The translations under genes and the position numbers were made by a program. From positions 1 through 12,652 of the forward strand of contig SDUX01000056.1 of the NCBI GenBank assembly GCA_008729055.1: 12,652 nucleotides of DNA, given 5' to 3'. Shown piece by piece: positions 1 through 7,513 of the stretch. This DNA comes from Pyropia haitanensis. Taxonomy: Eukaryota; Rhodophyta; Bangiophyceae; Bangiales; Bangiaceae. Under the pieces are notes generated by a model. That model was not told the DNA's origin and did no database searches. It was given only the letters and a program-made list of their open reading frames with translations. How positions within the stretch are numbered: position 1 is the stretch's first letter; each line of letters starts with the position of its first letter.

Positions 1-1
1 T

Positions 2-913
2 CTAGATACTTTCACACGAGTCATTTATGTTGAATATAATTCGTTTGGCCTGGCTCAGGCAGCCATGTTGTCGATTCAGCTTCTTGTGGTGGTAGGCTTG
101 GTATTATTTGTAGAATCTCGCATCAAAGGGACTCAGGAAAAACCGAGCCAGCATTGTTATTCTTTCCGAACCGATGCAATTGACGGGCATGTTACTCAGC
201 ACGGCGCCGGTAATCATTCTTTCTATTATTCTGCCTCTGGCAATTTTCTTTTTATGGTTATGGCGAGATGGTGCAGGACATTTTGATTTATCGATTGCTT
301 GGAATTCGGCTCACGCTTCCATTTTGGCTGCTGTTGTGGCGGTAATTTTAGCCTTACCTTTGGCATTTGCAGCGATCGCTGGCAAGCTCGGCCGATTATT
401 CGAGCGCGTCGCGTTTGTGGGATTTGGAGTTCCTGGATTGTTATGGGTACTGCGCTGGTTTATGTAGGATTGCAATTGCCGTTTCTCTACCAAACCCTCG
501 GCTTGCTGGTACTTGCTTATGTCTTGCGTTTATTCCTTTAGCGGTGAGTTCTATTCGTGCAAAAACAGAAAGCTTAGATGGTAGTTTTAGTGAATGCCGC
601 CAGAGTACTAGGTGCTAACCGCTATGAAGCGCTTCGCCGAATAACCCTGCCGTTATCTATGCGAGGAATTATCGCTGGTGCAGCGTTGGTGTTTCTAGAA
701 TCAATGCGCGAACTGCCTGCGACACTTTTACTTGGGCCGACAGGATTCGAAACATTGGCCACCTATTTGTGCGAGTTATGAAGCGGGCTATTTTGGCCGC
801 GCTGCCATTCCCGGACTGTTGCTAATTCTTATTTCAGCGATAGCGTTGACGATCATGCTATCAGGCGAAGCTGCGTGTTAAAACAAAAACTGACCAAAGG
901 TCCTTCAAAATAA
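2..913 (+). CDS. Iron(III)-type ABC transporter permease, C-terminal part, frameshifted and cut by the window edge
   Basis: This is the inner-membrane permease of an FbpB/AfuB-like binding-protein-dependent importer, probably for ferric iron; thiamine or another small substrate cannot be excluded. The visible part starts in mid-protein in frame 2 (LDTFTRVIYVEYNSFGLAQA) and passes through several hydrophobic helices. The cytoplasmic EAA loop (NAARVLGANRYEALRRITLP, about 593-655) docks on the ATPase. After it comes the family block MRELPATLLLGPTGFETLA (about 700-760). The reading moves between frames at least five times (near 150-185, 440, 520, 575 and 775), consistent with single-base errors. 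The last frame stops at 881. A second frame stops at 911-913 as TAATG, overlapping the ATPase start, and I prefer that end because such overlap is usual in this operon type. The N-terminal half, any binding-protein gene and the promoter lie to the left of the window. Confidence 0.85.
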
Positions 914-1926
914 TGCTGACCATAGAAAACTTAACCATTCAGTACGACCAAACCAAAGTGGTAGATAACCTAAATTTAGTTTTGGGAACGATGAGATTCT
1001 TATGTTGGTGGGCCCGACCGGTTGCGGCAAGACAAGTATTTTAAGAGCATTAGCCGGGTTAATTCCAATTGAAAACGGCAGTATTCAATTTGGCTCATGG
1101 GCCGCCACGCCTAAAAGACCATTCCCCAGAAAAAAGAAGCTTAGGCATGGTGTTCCAAGATTTTGCACTGTTTCCCCATTTAACCGTTGAGCAAAATATT
1201 AACTTTCGAATTAGCGACAAACAGTTAGCCGACCATTGATTAATATTCTACGCATTGACTCGCTTAGAAATGCCAAACCCGATCGACTATCGGGTGGTCA
1301 AAAGCAACGCGTCGCTTTGGCAAGAACCTTAGCTCATCAACCTAAATTGATATTGCTTGACGAACCGCTATCTAATTTGGACGCAGCACTAAAAGACGAA
1401 CTTCGTTGGGAAATAAGACAAGCACTAAAAAGCGCCGGGCGTTCCAGCTGTATGGGTTACTCACGATCAAGATGAAGCTTTGTCGGTCGGTGATACGTGG
1501 GGGTGCTTAGAGAAGGCAAGTTAGAACAGTTAGATACACCCAAAAAGTGTTATAGCAACCCTAATAATCCGTTTGTTGCCCGTTTCCTCGGTGAAGCTAG
1601 CTTTTTAGCCGGAGAAAGAATGCTGAAACCAATATGGTCACCACGCTATTAGGTGAAACACCCACTTTTGACAATGAAAATGTCTCCGGCAAGGTCGATT
1701 TGCTGATTAGACCTGACGACTTAATTATCAGGCTAATGAGCACGGTGTTGGTGAAGTTATTTGGGCGCGATACGAAGGAAGTTCGCGCCTGTATGCAGTT
1801 AAACTTGATGATGAATCTGTAGTAAAAGCACGAAGCCCACACGAAAATCAGATTGAACCAGGTACTCGAGTTTCTCTGATTATTAATACCCACCATCCGC
1901 TAGCGGCATTTAATAAAAGTACTTAA
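913..1926 (+). CDS. ABC transporter ATP-binding protein, FbpC-like, frameshifted
   Basis: This is the ATPase partner of the permease just upstream and should power the same import step at the cytoplasmic face. It starts at ATG 913 ([20 protein letters not shown]). Motifs appear in family order: Walker [10 protein letters not shown] near 1011, Q-loop with [17 protein letters not shown] in another frame near 1150-1190, signature LSGGQ at 1287, Walker B LILLDEP at 1347-1367, D-loop SNLD, and H-loop VTHDQDEA near 1455-1475. The C-terminal third carries [15 protein letters not shown] and a TOBE-like regulatory region ending in [11 protein letters not shown], as in Fbp/Pot-type importers. At least five frame changes interrupt it, but all catalytic motifs survive, so function is probably intact in the real genome. 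About 338 codons fits the family length of around 340-350. The substrate is inferred from overall resemblance to ferric-iron importers, not from a binding-site motif. Confidence 0.87.
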
Positions 1927-1932
1927 ACATTG

Positions 1933-1959
1933 AACCGACAATCAAAAATGTCGCCGGTT
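1933..1959. terminator. Possible bidirectional terminator hairpin between convergent genes
   Basis: AACCGACA (1933-1940) can pair with TGTCGCCGGTT (1949-1959) around an A-rich 8-base loop, with a three-base bulge. It sits in the 31-base gap between the convergent ABC ATPase and methyltransferase genes, where a shared terminator is expected. The bulge could be one more read error. There is no long T-run on either side, so confidence is modest. Confidence 0.4.
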
Positions 1960-2673
1960 ATTTCTTTACATAAAGCTGAATAAATCGATCAGTCTTTCTT
2001 CGGCTTTCCTTCGCGAATACCGAAGTTTCACGACTATCGCTGGCGTTTCTTAAAATGTCGGATTCTTTGACCAACTTAAACCCGCGAGACTGTAAGTCCT
2101 TTTTAACGAAGTCCTCATCGATTCGATGCAACGTTTTGACATCTTGAATACCTCTTCCAGGCATTGAAGTATGATCGATAATGAGTAGCTTGCCACCGGT
2201 CTTAAGTGCGGCAAGAAGTTCTGGCATAACTTTATCCGCAGGAAAATCCCAACCGTCTTGTTTAAAGAAGAAGTCATGATAACCCAACACTAGAATCGCT
2301 AAATCAAATCGATTATTACCGAGCTTAAGATCTCCAGCTTCGGATACAAGTTGAGTAACCCCGTTTAACCCTCCCTGTGCGGTTCTTGTTTTTAGCGCTT
2401 CGCCGACGAAGTTCAAATAAGCTTGGTTAGTATGCAGAACCACTTCCCCCTCTGTACCTACCAGCCCTTTTATTATTTGCGAGTAATAACCGCCACCACC
2501 TAAGAAATCTAAAACTTTATCGCCTTGTTTAACACCAGCAAACTTTAACACCTGTTTGGGGTGGCTTGATTTATCTCGTCGAGGTCAGCCTCACTCCTTT
2601 CAGCTGCAAAGCTACTCAAACTAACCAATGACGCTAACAACAACGCAACACTTTTTTTTATACTTATTTTCAT
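1958..2673 (-). CDS. Class I SAM-dependent methyltransferase with N-terminal signal peptide (COG4798-type), one frameshift
   Basis: A predicted methyltransferase that uses S-adenosylmethionine; its substrate is unknown. ATG at 2673 is preceded by a good ribosome site (GAGGGAG, seven bases upstream). The first ~24 residues form a clear signal peptide: a lysine-rich start (MKISIKKS), a hydrophobic core (VALLLASLVSLSS) and a likely cleavage site after FAA. A single frameshift near 2577 breaks the frame just after EADLDE. The other frame then gives DKSSHPKQVLKFAGVKQGD and runs to the stop. Motif I is VLDFLGGGGYYSQ, the glycine-rich SAM loop in the form usual for this family, and the C-terminal KTDRFIQLYVKK also fits. 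After restoring frame the length is about 238 residues, normal for the family. An exported SAM enzyme is odd because SAM is cytoplasmic. The gene stands alone and converges on the ABC operon. Confidence 0.8.
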
Positions 2674-2809
2674 ACAGAGCTCCCTCTAGAATCTAACTTT
2701 ATGTTCTTAAGAAGCCAGTTGTGCAGCGCTCCTTAAATTCTCTCTAGTCTAACTTAGAGGCTGTGTTTAATAGTCTTGATTGTCTGTTGAATTTTGTAAA
2801 GGAATGCAA

Positions 2810-2878
2810 ATGAAGAATGAAGGTTTACTGAAAATTCAGCGTAAATTACTTGGATTGCTGCGGTTGGAAAGGGGATAA
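2810..2878 (+). CDS. Possible 22-codon ORF upstream of the small membrane protein
   Basis: ATG at 2810 follows a good ribosome site (AAAGGA, spacing about 6) and opens 22 codons rich in Leu, Lys and Arg, starting MKNEGLLKIQRKLLGLL. It may be a short leader peptide, a small protein, or the true N-terminus of the next gene (2916-3158) cut off by a frameshift, which is common in this sequence. I do not recognise it. Confidence 0.25.
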   Translation: MKNEGLLKIQRKLLGLLRLERG

Positions 2879-2915
2879 TAGCGTTATACTAAACTTGAAT
2901 TCGATATCAATATCT

Positions 2916-3158
2916 ATGCAATACACCACTATCGCGCTGGCAGCCTTTATATTACTTTTTGCTCTATTTACCGCTTATGGCAGTGTTAAGAACCCAAAAG
3001 AACTTGTTAGACTTGTTTATATGCGATCCAAATTTGGCGTAAAAGCAGGAACCATAATTCACACGCTTGTTTATGTTTTGGTGCCTGCTATTTTTGGTTG
3101 TTTCATGTTGATGGCAGGGCTCGATGGGGAGACCATTACTCAATTCATAACTCAGTAA
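2916..3158 (+). CDS. Small inner-membrane protein of unknown function, two predicted helices
   Basis: Eighty residues from ATG 2916 with two hydrophobic stretches: an N-terminal helix (IALAAFILLFALFTAYG, residues about 6-22) and a C-terminal helix (LVYVLVPAIFGCFMLMAGL, about 52-70). A basic loop between them (KNPKELVRLVYMRSKFGVK) suggests a hairpin with the loop in the cytoplasm. The frame is open upstream to TTG 2850, but no ribosome site supports either start, whereas a strong one precedes the ORF at 2810; a missed frameshift joining them is possible. It is transcribed away from the methyltransferase and towards the leftward ORF at 3209-3439. I do not recognise the family. It is one of the few frames here with no disruption. 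Confidence 0.55.
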   Translation: MQYTTIALAAFILLFALFTAYGSVKNPKELVRLVYMRSKFGVKAGTIIHTLVYVLVPAIFGCFMLMAGLDGETITQFITQ

Positions 3159-3208
3159 AAAATCGTTCCATTTCGACTAAATCACAATGTTTTAAGCCCG
3201 CATGAACC

Positions 3209-3439
3209 TTAATGCGTATCAGGAAAGGTCTCTTTTACCAACAAATCAAAACGTTTGGCTGTCAGCATGCCAGTTCCCACAGAGTTCTCTAGTTCAATGG
3301 TCTCTGAGAGAGTTAAATCGCCGTATGGACGACCGTACCTTAGAATGCACTCTTTGTTAATTCTAAGCATTAACCCTCGATGTTTCTTAGCGGTTTTTAC
3401 TGCTTGGGTAAGCAACCTCGTAAAATCCGAATCCGTCAT
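3209..3439 (-). CDS. Small hypothetical protein, 76 residues, possibly N-terminally extended
   Basis: The start ATG at 3439 is chosen because AAAGGAG lies eight bases upstream, the best ribosome site in this block. The protein begins MTDSDFTRLLTQAVKTAKKH and looks helical and soluble, with no signal peptide or membrane segment; RYGRPYGDLTLSETIELE follows in the middle. I recognise no family. The same frame stays open upstream to about 3650, giving up to ~65 more residues (…LSGYTRLHLTELILKNFD…), but the only start codons there are TTG 3583 or a frame-shifted GTG just after the AgmX stop. So either a separate small gene follows about 200 bases after AgmX, or a ~145-residue gene begins almost directly at the AgmX stop. 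It runs in the same direction as the AgmX fragment and could be its operon partner. A 135-codon antisense frame over the same stretch looks like a shadow. Confidence 0.5.
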   Translation of the reverse strand: MTDSDFTRLLTQAVKTAKKHRGLMLRINKECILRYGRPYGDLTLSETIELENSVGTGMLTAKRFDLLVKETFPDTH

Positions 3440-3633
3440 TACGACTACTCCTTTGATTATTGGGCTCGAGAGCCTTAGACCATACAACAGAGTATCTATC
3501 GGCGAGATGTCAAAATTCTTTAAGATTAATTCGGTAAGGTGTAACCTGGTATATCCACTCAGGCACCTGCTAGCTCGTAGCAAATCACCAACCTTTGCTT
3601 TATCAAGAACTACAAAACTAAAGTCTCCACTTG

Positions 3634-4140
3634 TTAGGGTAAGAACTCAATTGGGTAAGTAATGGTGATAGGCTTCGATTTGCCTGGACTGAACTTGAAC
3701 TGCTTTACTCGGGACAACAGTCTACTTTCGAGCTTAGGTAAGTTTAATTCACTGGATATTATTTTAGCCGAAAGCACTTTTCCATCCGGCGCAATAACAA
3801 TTTCAAGCACCAGCGTTCCCTTTAAGTTCGGATTTTTTCTGCGCTCTCGTTGTAAATTGAATATAATTTACTTTTGTTTTGATCAAAGACTAAGCTAATT
3901 TCCTCTTCGCCTCGACTGTCCACATTACTATTTCCACTGCTTTGATCATTACTTTCGCTTTTGAGGTTTTCCTGAGAAACAAGCTGTTGATCAATTTCAA
4001 CTATTTCTTTTGCTGTTAATCCGGTCGAAGAACCAACTTTATTACTGTACTTTTTGGTCGAAACGCCAGAACTCCCTTTGTTAATGCCTTTATTAAGAAC
4101 ACTTTTATCAACCGAGGAAGATAAAACAAATCATAGCTGA
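3634..4140 (-). CDS. AgmX/PglI-type TonB-like protein, C-terminal half only
   Basis: This is the periplasmic part of an AgmX/PglI-family protein, the TonB-like arm that works with MotA/TolQ-ExbD proton channels. The order is family-typical. A low-complexity Ser/Gly/Lys linker (VDKSVLNKGINKGSSGVST near 4080-4110) leads to an acidic stretch, then VFDQNKSKLYSIYNESAE. The C-terminal domain begins NLKGTLVLEIVIAPDGKV, continues IISSELNLPKLESRLLSRV and ends in the hallmark TITYPIEFLP before the stop at 3634. One frameshift lies near 3838. No start codon or N-terminal membrane helix is present: coding resemblance ends near 4130-4140, where a TssM fragment on the other strand begins. The N-terminal half of such a protein is at 12170-12652 on the plus strand; the two together make about 325 residues, normal for the family. 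This is probably the other half of that gene. Confidence 0.82.
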
Positions 4141-4145
4141 TTGTT
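4125..4145. other. Rearrangement or assembly junction: two genes truncated head-to-head
   Basis: On the left, the AgmX-type gene (minus strand) loses its N-terminal half. On the right, TssM (plus strand) begins in mid-protein. Neither side has a start codon with a ribosome site, and stops in several frames cluster here. I see no insertion-sequence end, inverted repeat or target duplication at the point. The exact base cannot be fixed by eye. Confidence 0.75.
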
Positions 4146-5925
4146 TAGTGAAAACCTTAGTGAGCGTTATATGGAGAGGCTACACAGCGAAAACAATTAT
4201 TGGTTCATCTGGATAACCTGCTGCAACTTGATTTGCAACCCACATCAGCTGAATGCGTCGCTCGTTAACAATACTCGTCAGTTATTATTAAGAGTACCAG
4301 TATCGCAGCGAATTTATGGTCGAATTCGAACAAACCCTGATTATGCCGAGCCTATCGACTTACTTCAATTATTTTGGCGAATCTGTTCGCGACACTTTTA
4401 AGTTGATACCCAAGTAAGTCGACAACTACAAATTCCATGGATGTTTTACCTTGGAAGCCTATAACAGCATTGATCTTTCTCCAAGTTCCGAAGTGATCAG
4501 TGGCATTATGCAAGATCGCTGGTGTTATCCGAAGGAAACAAAGCTAAAAACAGATTTTGTGGAAGATGACCTCGAGGAAATCAGTAAACAGGTCAAGGAT
4601 CACTATTTGTCTGAGTACTTAGATACATGGAAAAAGTGTTGAGTTCCTCAGTGTTGTTGAGTTTCGAGATATGCGTCATGCTACTGAAGTGTTAGCCGTC
4701 ATGACGGACCACAGTTTATTTCACCATTAATGGCGATATTGCCAAGTATCTAAGGAGAATACCGAGTTTAATGCCCGCCATTGCCCGACGCTGTGCCAAA
4801 CTCTAAAGCTACTAAAAAGGTAGGTAAAAAGACTAAACAAGCCGCTGGAATGTTAGCCAATAAATTGACAGTAATCGCGGCACTAAAGTTGATAAACAAT
4901 TTCAAAAACCTTAATGCGTTATTAAGAAGAGTCTGGACAAAGAGCAGCCCCAATTAACGCTGCAATTCAAAATATTCAGCAACTACATGACTTTATTGAT
5001 GGCAATTATGCTGGCACCGGATCCCAGTAAACAAGCTTTTGAAATCAGTAAGGCGCGATTCAGAATAATGTCGGTAACGCCATCACACAAATTGATTCGT
5101 ATGGTAAAAAGCTGCCCGATCCCAAAAAAGTTGGTTTACTGGACTAGCAGATCAATCTTGGAAGGTTGTCATTCAATCGGAGCGTCGCTTTTCTGATACA
5201 GAGTGGCGAACTCAAGTTTATAGTGCATACTCTCGTGGCTTAGCTAACGGTTACCCTTTAAATCGTAATGCAAAAGAAGAATTAGCAATTATCGATTTTA
5301 CCGAGTTCTTCATCACAAGGAACATTAGATAAGTTTCAAAAAGAATATATAAGCGCCATTATTTAATAAGCGCAGCTGGGAAAATAAGGTTGTATCTGGC
5401 CGACATATGTCCATTTCATCACAACTTCATTGGACAATTGCGTCGAGCGGAAATGATTAAGCAAGTCTTTTTTAAAAGCCAATTCCAGCGGTACCAAGTA
5501 TTGCTTTTCAATTAAAGCCCAATGCAATGAGTAAGAATACTGCACGCTTTACTTTAGATTTGGGTAATCAAAAGCTGACTTATAACCCATGGACCAAAAT
5601 TTTGAAAGAATATGTCTTGGTCGGGAGATGATGAAAATCAACGAGTGAGAATCTTTGTTTGAAGATCTAAAAGGAGAGCATAACTCTACTGTTTATAACG
5701 GTCCGTGGGCTTGGTTTCGGTTGCAGGATAATGCCCGCTTGAAAAAACATCGGTTGCAAAAAATGTATAAAATGGATTTTTCAGTCGTTGACAAATTACC
5801 ACTAGCAGCGGTAGAAGCATGGATGTTCAGCATAAAATAGAATTACTTAGTTAAAGCTAAGAGCATTAATAATCCGTTTAGTAATAATTTACTTGGTGCC
5901 CTTTAGGTGCCCTGAGTCAATTTGA
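4141..5925 (+). CDS. tssM: Type VI secretion inner-membrane protein TssM (IcmF/VasK family), C-terminal half, frameshifted
   Basis: TssM is the core of the T6SS trans-envelope complex; with TssL and TssJ it docks the baseplate. Only the periplasmic C-terminal half (about 590 codons of a usual 1,100-1,200) is present. The N-terminal membrane helices and cytoplasmic NTPase-like domain are missing at the 4140 junction. Recognisable blocks, read across at least ten frame changes, are HLDNLLQL, then VPVSQRIYGRIRTN (about 4300), then QDRWCYPKETKLKTDFVEDD with VKDHYLSEYLDTWKK (about 4510-4640, a family hallmark). Further on come AIPAVPSIAFQLKPN and ARFTLDLGNQKLTY (about 5485-5585), VYNGPWAWFRLQDNA (about 5690-5730) and SINNPFSNNLLGAL. 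The end is FRCPESI, matching the usual TssM C-terminus, if one frame change near 5904 is allowed. The stop TGA at 5923-5925 then overlaps the TagF start as TGATG. Without that change the frame stops at 5906. Confidence 0.87.
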
Positions 5926-6648
5926 TGCTAGCCTCGGTAACAACTGAAAATATACGGTAGCTACCGCTGCATGGAGATTTTGTCCATCGAAACCTGCCTC
6001 CCGGGGTAATAGAGGCTTGGGAAGATGGTTAACAAAGTTTTGTCGCGGGCTCTCGAGAGCAGCTAGGGGCTAGTTGGCTGGATGTTTATCTTACCAGCCC
6101 AATTTGCATTTTTTGCTTTTCGGAAGGAGTGCTTGATAATAATGCTTGGCTCGGCGTCATGTTACCTAGCGTTGACCGAGTAGGGCGCTATTTTTCTGTT
6201 TCAGTTTTGACAGAATACCAACCATGTTAATCTATTTGAGTACTTTGAACTACAAAAAAGCTGGTTTAACGCCATTGAAGATATTATTATTTAGTTCACT
6301 AGATGGTGAGTTGGATATTGATGAACTGCTGGCTGAAATCCATAAGTTGCATTGATCAAATCATCCATGTATAAAAAATCCTGCGCAGCCGGTTGAATAA
6401 GCTGCTGTAGTCAATTTTGAATTTGAAGAACAGTCCCCTAATTTAGCGCTTCCTTATTTGTAGATTCGTTTTTATCGAGCTCTTTGAGAAGTTACAGCTT
6501 ATGGCGCCACCATGGGGTCGGAGAGAGTCGCGCCTTGCGTAACGCATTTCGCAAAACATGCCCAGAATGGGGGGAGTCGCAGCCATGATCGATGGCCAAT
6601 TGGGACCACTGGAATTGGCCAACCCCATATAGCCTAAACACTCAATAG
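5925..6648 (+). CDS. tagF: Type VI secretion-associated protein TagF (ImpM family), frameshifted
   Basis: TagF is a cytoplasmic negative regulator of T6SS that acts after translation, partly alongside the PpkA/PppA/Fha pathway. ATG 5925 shares its A with the TssM stop (TGATG), which implies translational coupling. The N-terminal family signature is clear once one base is allowed: YGKLPLHGDFVHRNLPPGVIEAW (kept here as two blocks, YGKLPLHGDF near 5955 and VHRNLPPGVIEAW near 5980). Then come LDVYLTSPI in mixed frames (about 6080-6110), WLGVMLPSVDRVGRYF (about 6148-6195), a helical middle ending DELLAEIHKL, and the C-terminal YSLW, GSERVAPC and AAMIDGQ blocks (about 6490-6600), ending near NWPTPYSLNTQ. 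A stop at 6353-6355 lies inside this series and is judged another frame error. About 241 codons fits the family. At least six frame changes are needed. Confidence 0.82.
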
Positions 6649-6681
6649 TGTTATTAAGCTAATTTAGCTAAGTAGAAAAAT

Positions 6682-7430
6682 ATGAACGAACAAACAATTA
6701 GACGCCAAGTCGTTTGGGAGCATGCCGGCGATACCGATGTTGAAAATGGTTAGAACTGTTAAGAAGACGCAAATATTGTCTAAGCCAGAAATCGGTCTAT
6801 GGGCGGTTGCCGATGGTATGGGAGGGCATGAAGTTGGAAGATGTTGCAAAAGAAAATGGTTTTTGCAGGCAATTGAACAAGTCGATTGTTCAAGAAATTA
6901 AAGGGCATAGTCAATACGTTGAGAATGCGCTGAATAGGGTTAATTCGGCAGATTTTACAATACTCCCAAGTGAGTTGGACAAATAAGACGGTGGGAAGTA
7001 CGGTTGTCATTCTAAATTATTTCAGGCAGAGTTGGAATCTGTTTGTGGGTTGGAGATTCTCGTCTTTACCGCTATAGAAATGGACGTTTGCAGAAAGCTA
7101 TCCAGAGATCACAGCCGAGTTGAGGAACTAATTCAACAAGGAAAACTGGACTCCTAGTGAAGCTGAAAGCCACCCGGAGTCAATGTAATTACCCGTGCAG
7201 TTCGTGTCGATGAAGATTTTGTGTTGATATAACAGGTTTTGATGCGTCAAAGGGGTGATACATTTTTGCTGTGCAGTGATGGGTATATAAATATGCTGAC
7301 CACCATGAAAATAGCCGAACAACTGGAGCATACCGAAAATACGGATAAAGTCGGCCCAGTTTAATTTCATCAGCACTCGATAGAGGTGCACCTGATAATG
7401 TCTCTGTGATTGTGGTTAAGGGGGATTTGA
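6682..7430 (+). CDS. pppA: PP2C-family serine/threonine phosphatase, T6SS PppA-like, frameshifted
   Basis: A metal-dependent protein phosphatase that should reverse phosphorylation by the kinase next door, turning the T6SS threonine-phosphorylation pathway off. It starts at ATG 6682 (MNEQTIRRQVVWEHAGDTDV), with only a weak ribosome site. PP2C motifs are in order: the N-terminal GxTDVG…NEDA metal-site region, disrupted by two frame changes near 6745-6775; GLWAVADGMGGHE (about 6800-6832) with the metal-binding Asp of DGMGG; VGDSRLYRYRNGRLQK (about 7047-7095); DTFLLCSDG near 7255-7280, partly in another frame; and the final RGAPDNVSVIVVKGD (about 7385-7426) with the last metal-binding Asp. The frame then runs on, with no stop, into the kinase N-terminal region. 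A one-base change would give a stop at 7430, making about 250 residues as usual for PppA. I place the end there, with doubt. Confidence 0.82.
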
Positions 7431-7513
7431 AAAGAACATTTCCCGCGAAGTTGTCGATAGAAGTAGAAGTTGAATTAAGTGACAAATCAAGAAAAGAAAT
7501 AAGCGATCTAAGG

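Noticed and set aside
1..6. Window opens with TCTAGA, an XbaI site, hinting at a cloned-insert edge
   Set aside because: A single six-base match is easily chance, and the window edge need not be a clone edge.
1597..1896. 99-codon minus-strand open frame
   Set aside because: Antisense to the C-terminal regulatory region of the ABC ATPase; no ribosome site or family likeness.
3255..3662. 135-codon plus-strand open frame
   Set aside because: It lies antisense to the AgmX C-terminus and the 76-codon ORF with a strong ribosome site, has no ribosome site of its own, and shows no recognisable protein pattern.
4100..4160. Insertion sequence or recombinase site at the junction
   Set aside because: No transposase remnant, terminal inverted repeat or flanking duplication could be seen.
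6353..6648. TagF ending at the TGA at 6353-6355 with a separate small gene after it
   Set aside because: TagF C-terminal blocks (YSLW, GSERVAPC, AAMIDGQ) continue beyond it, so the TGA is judged to result from a frame error.
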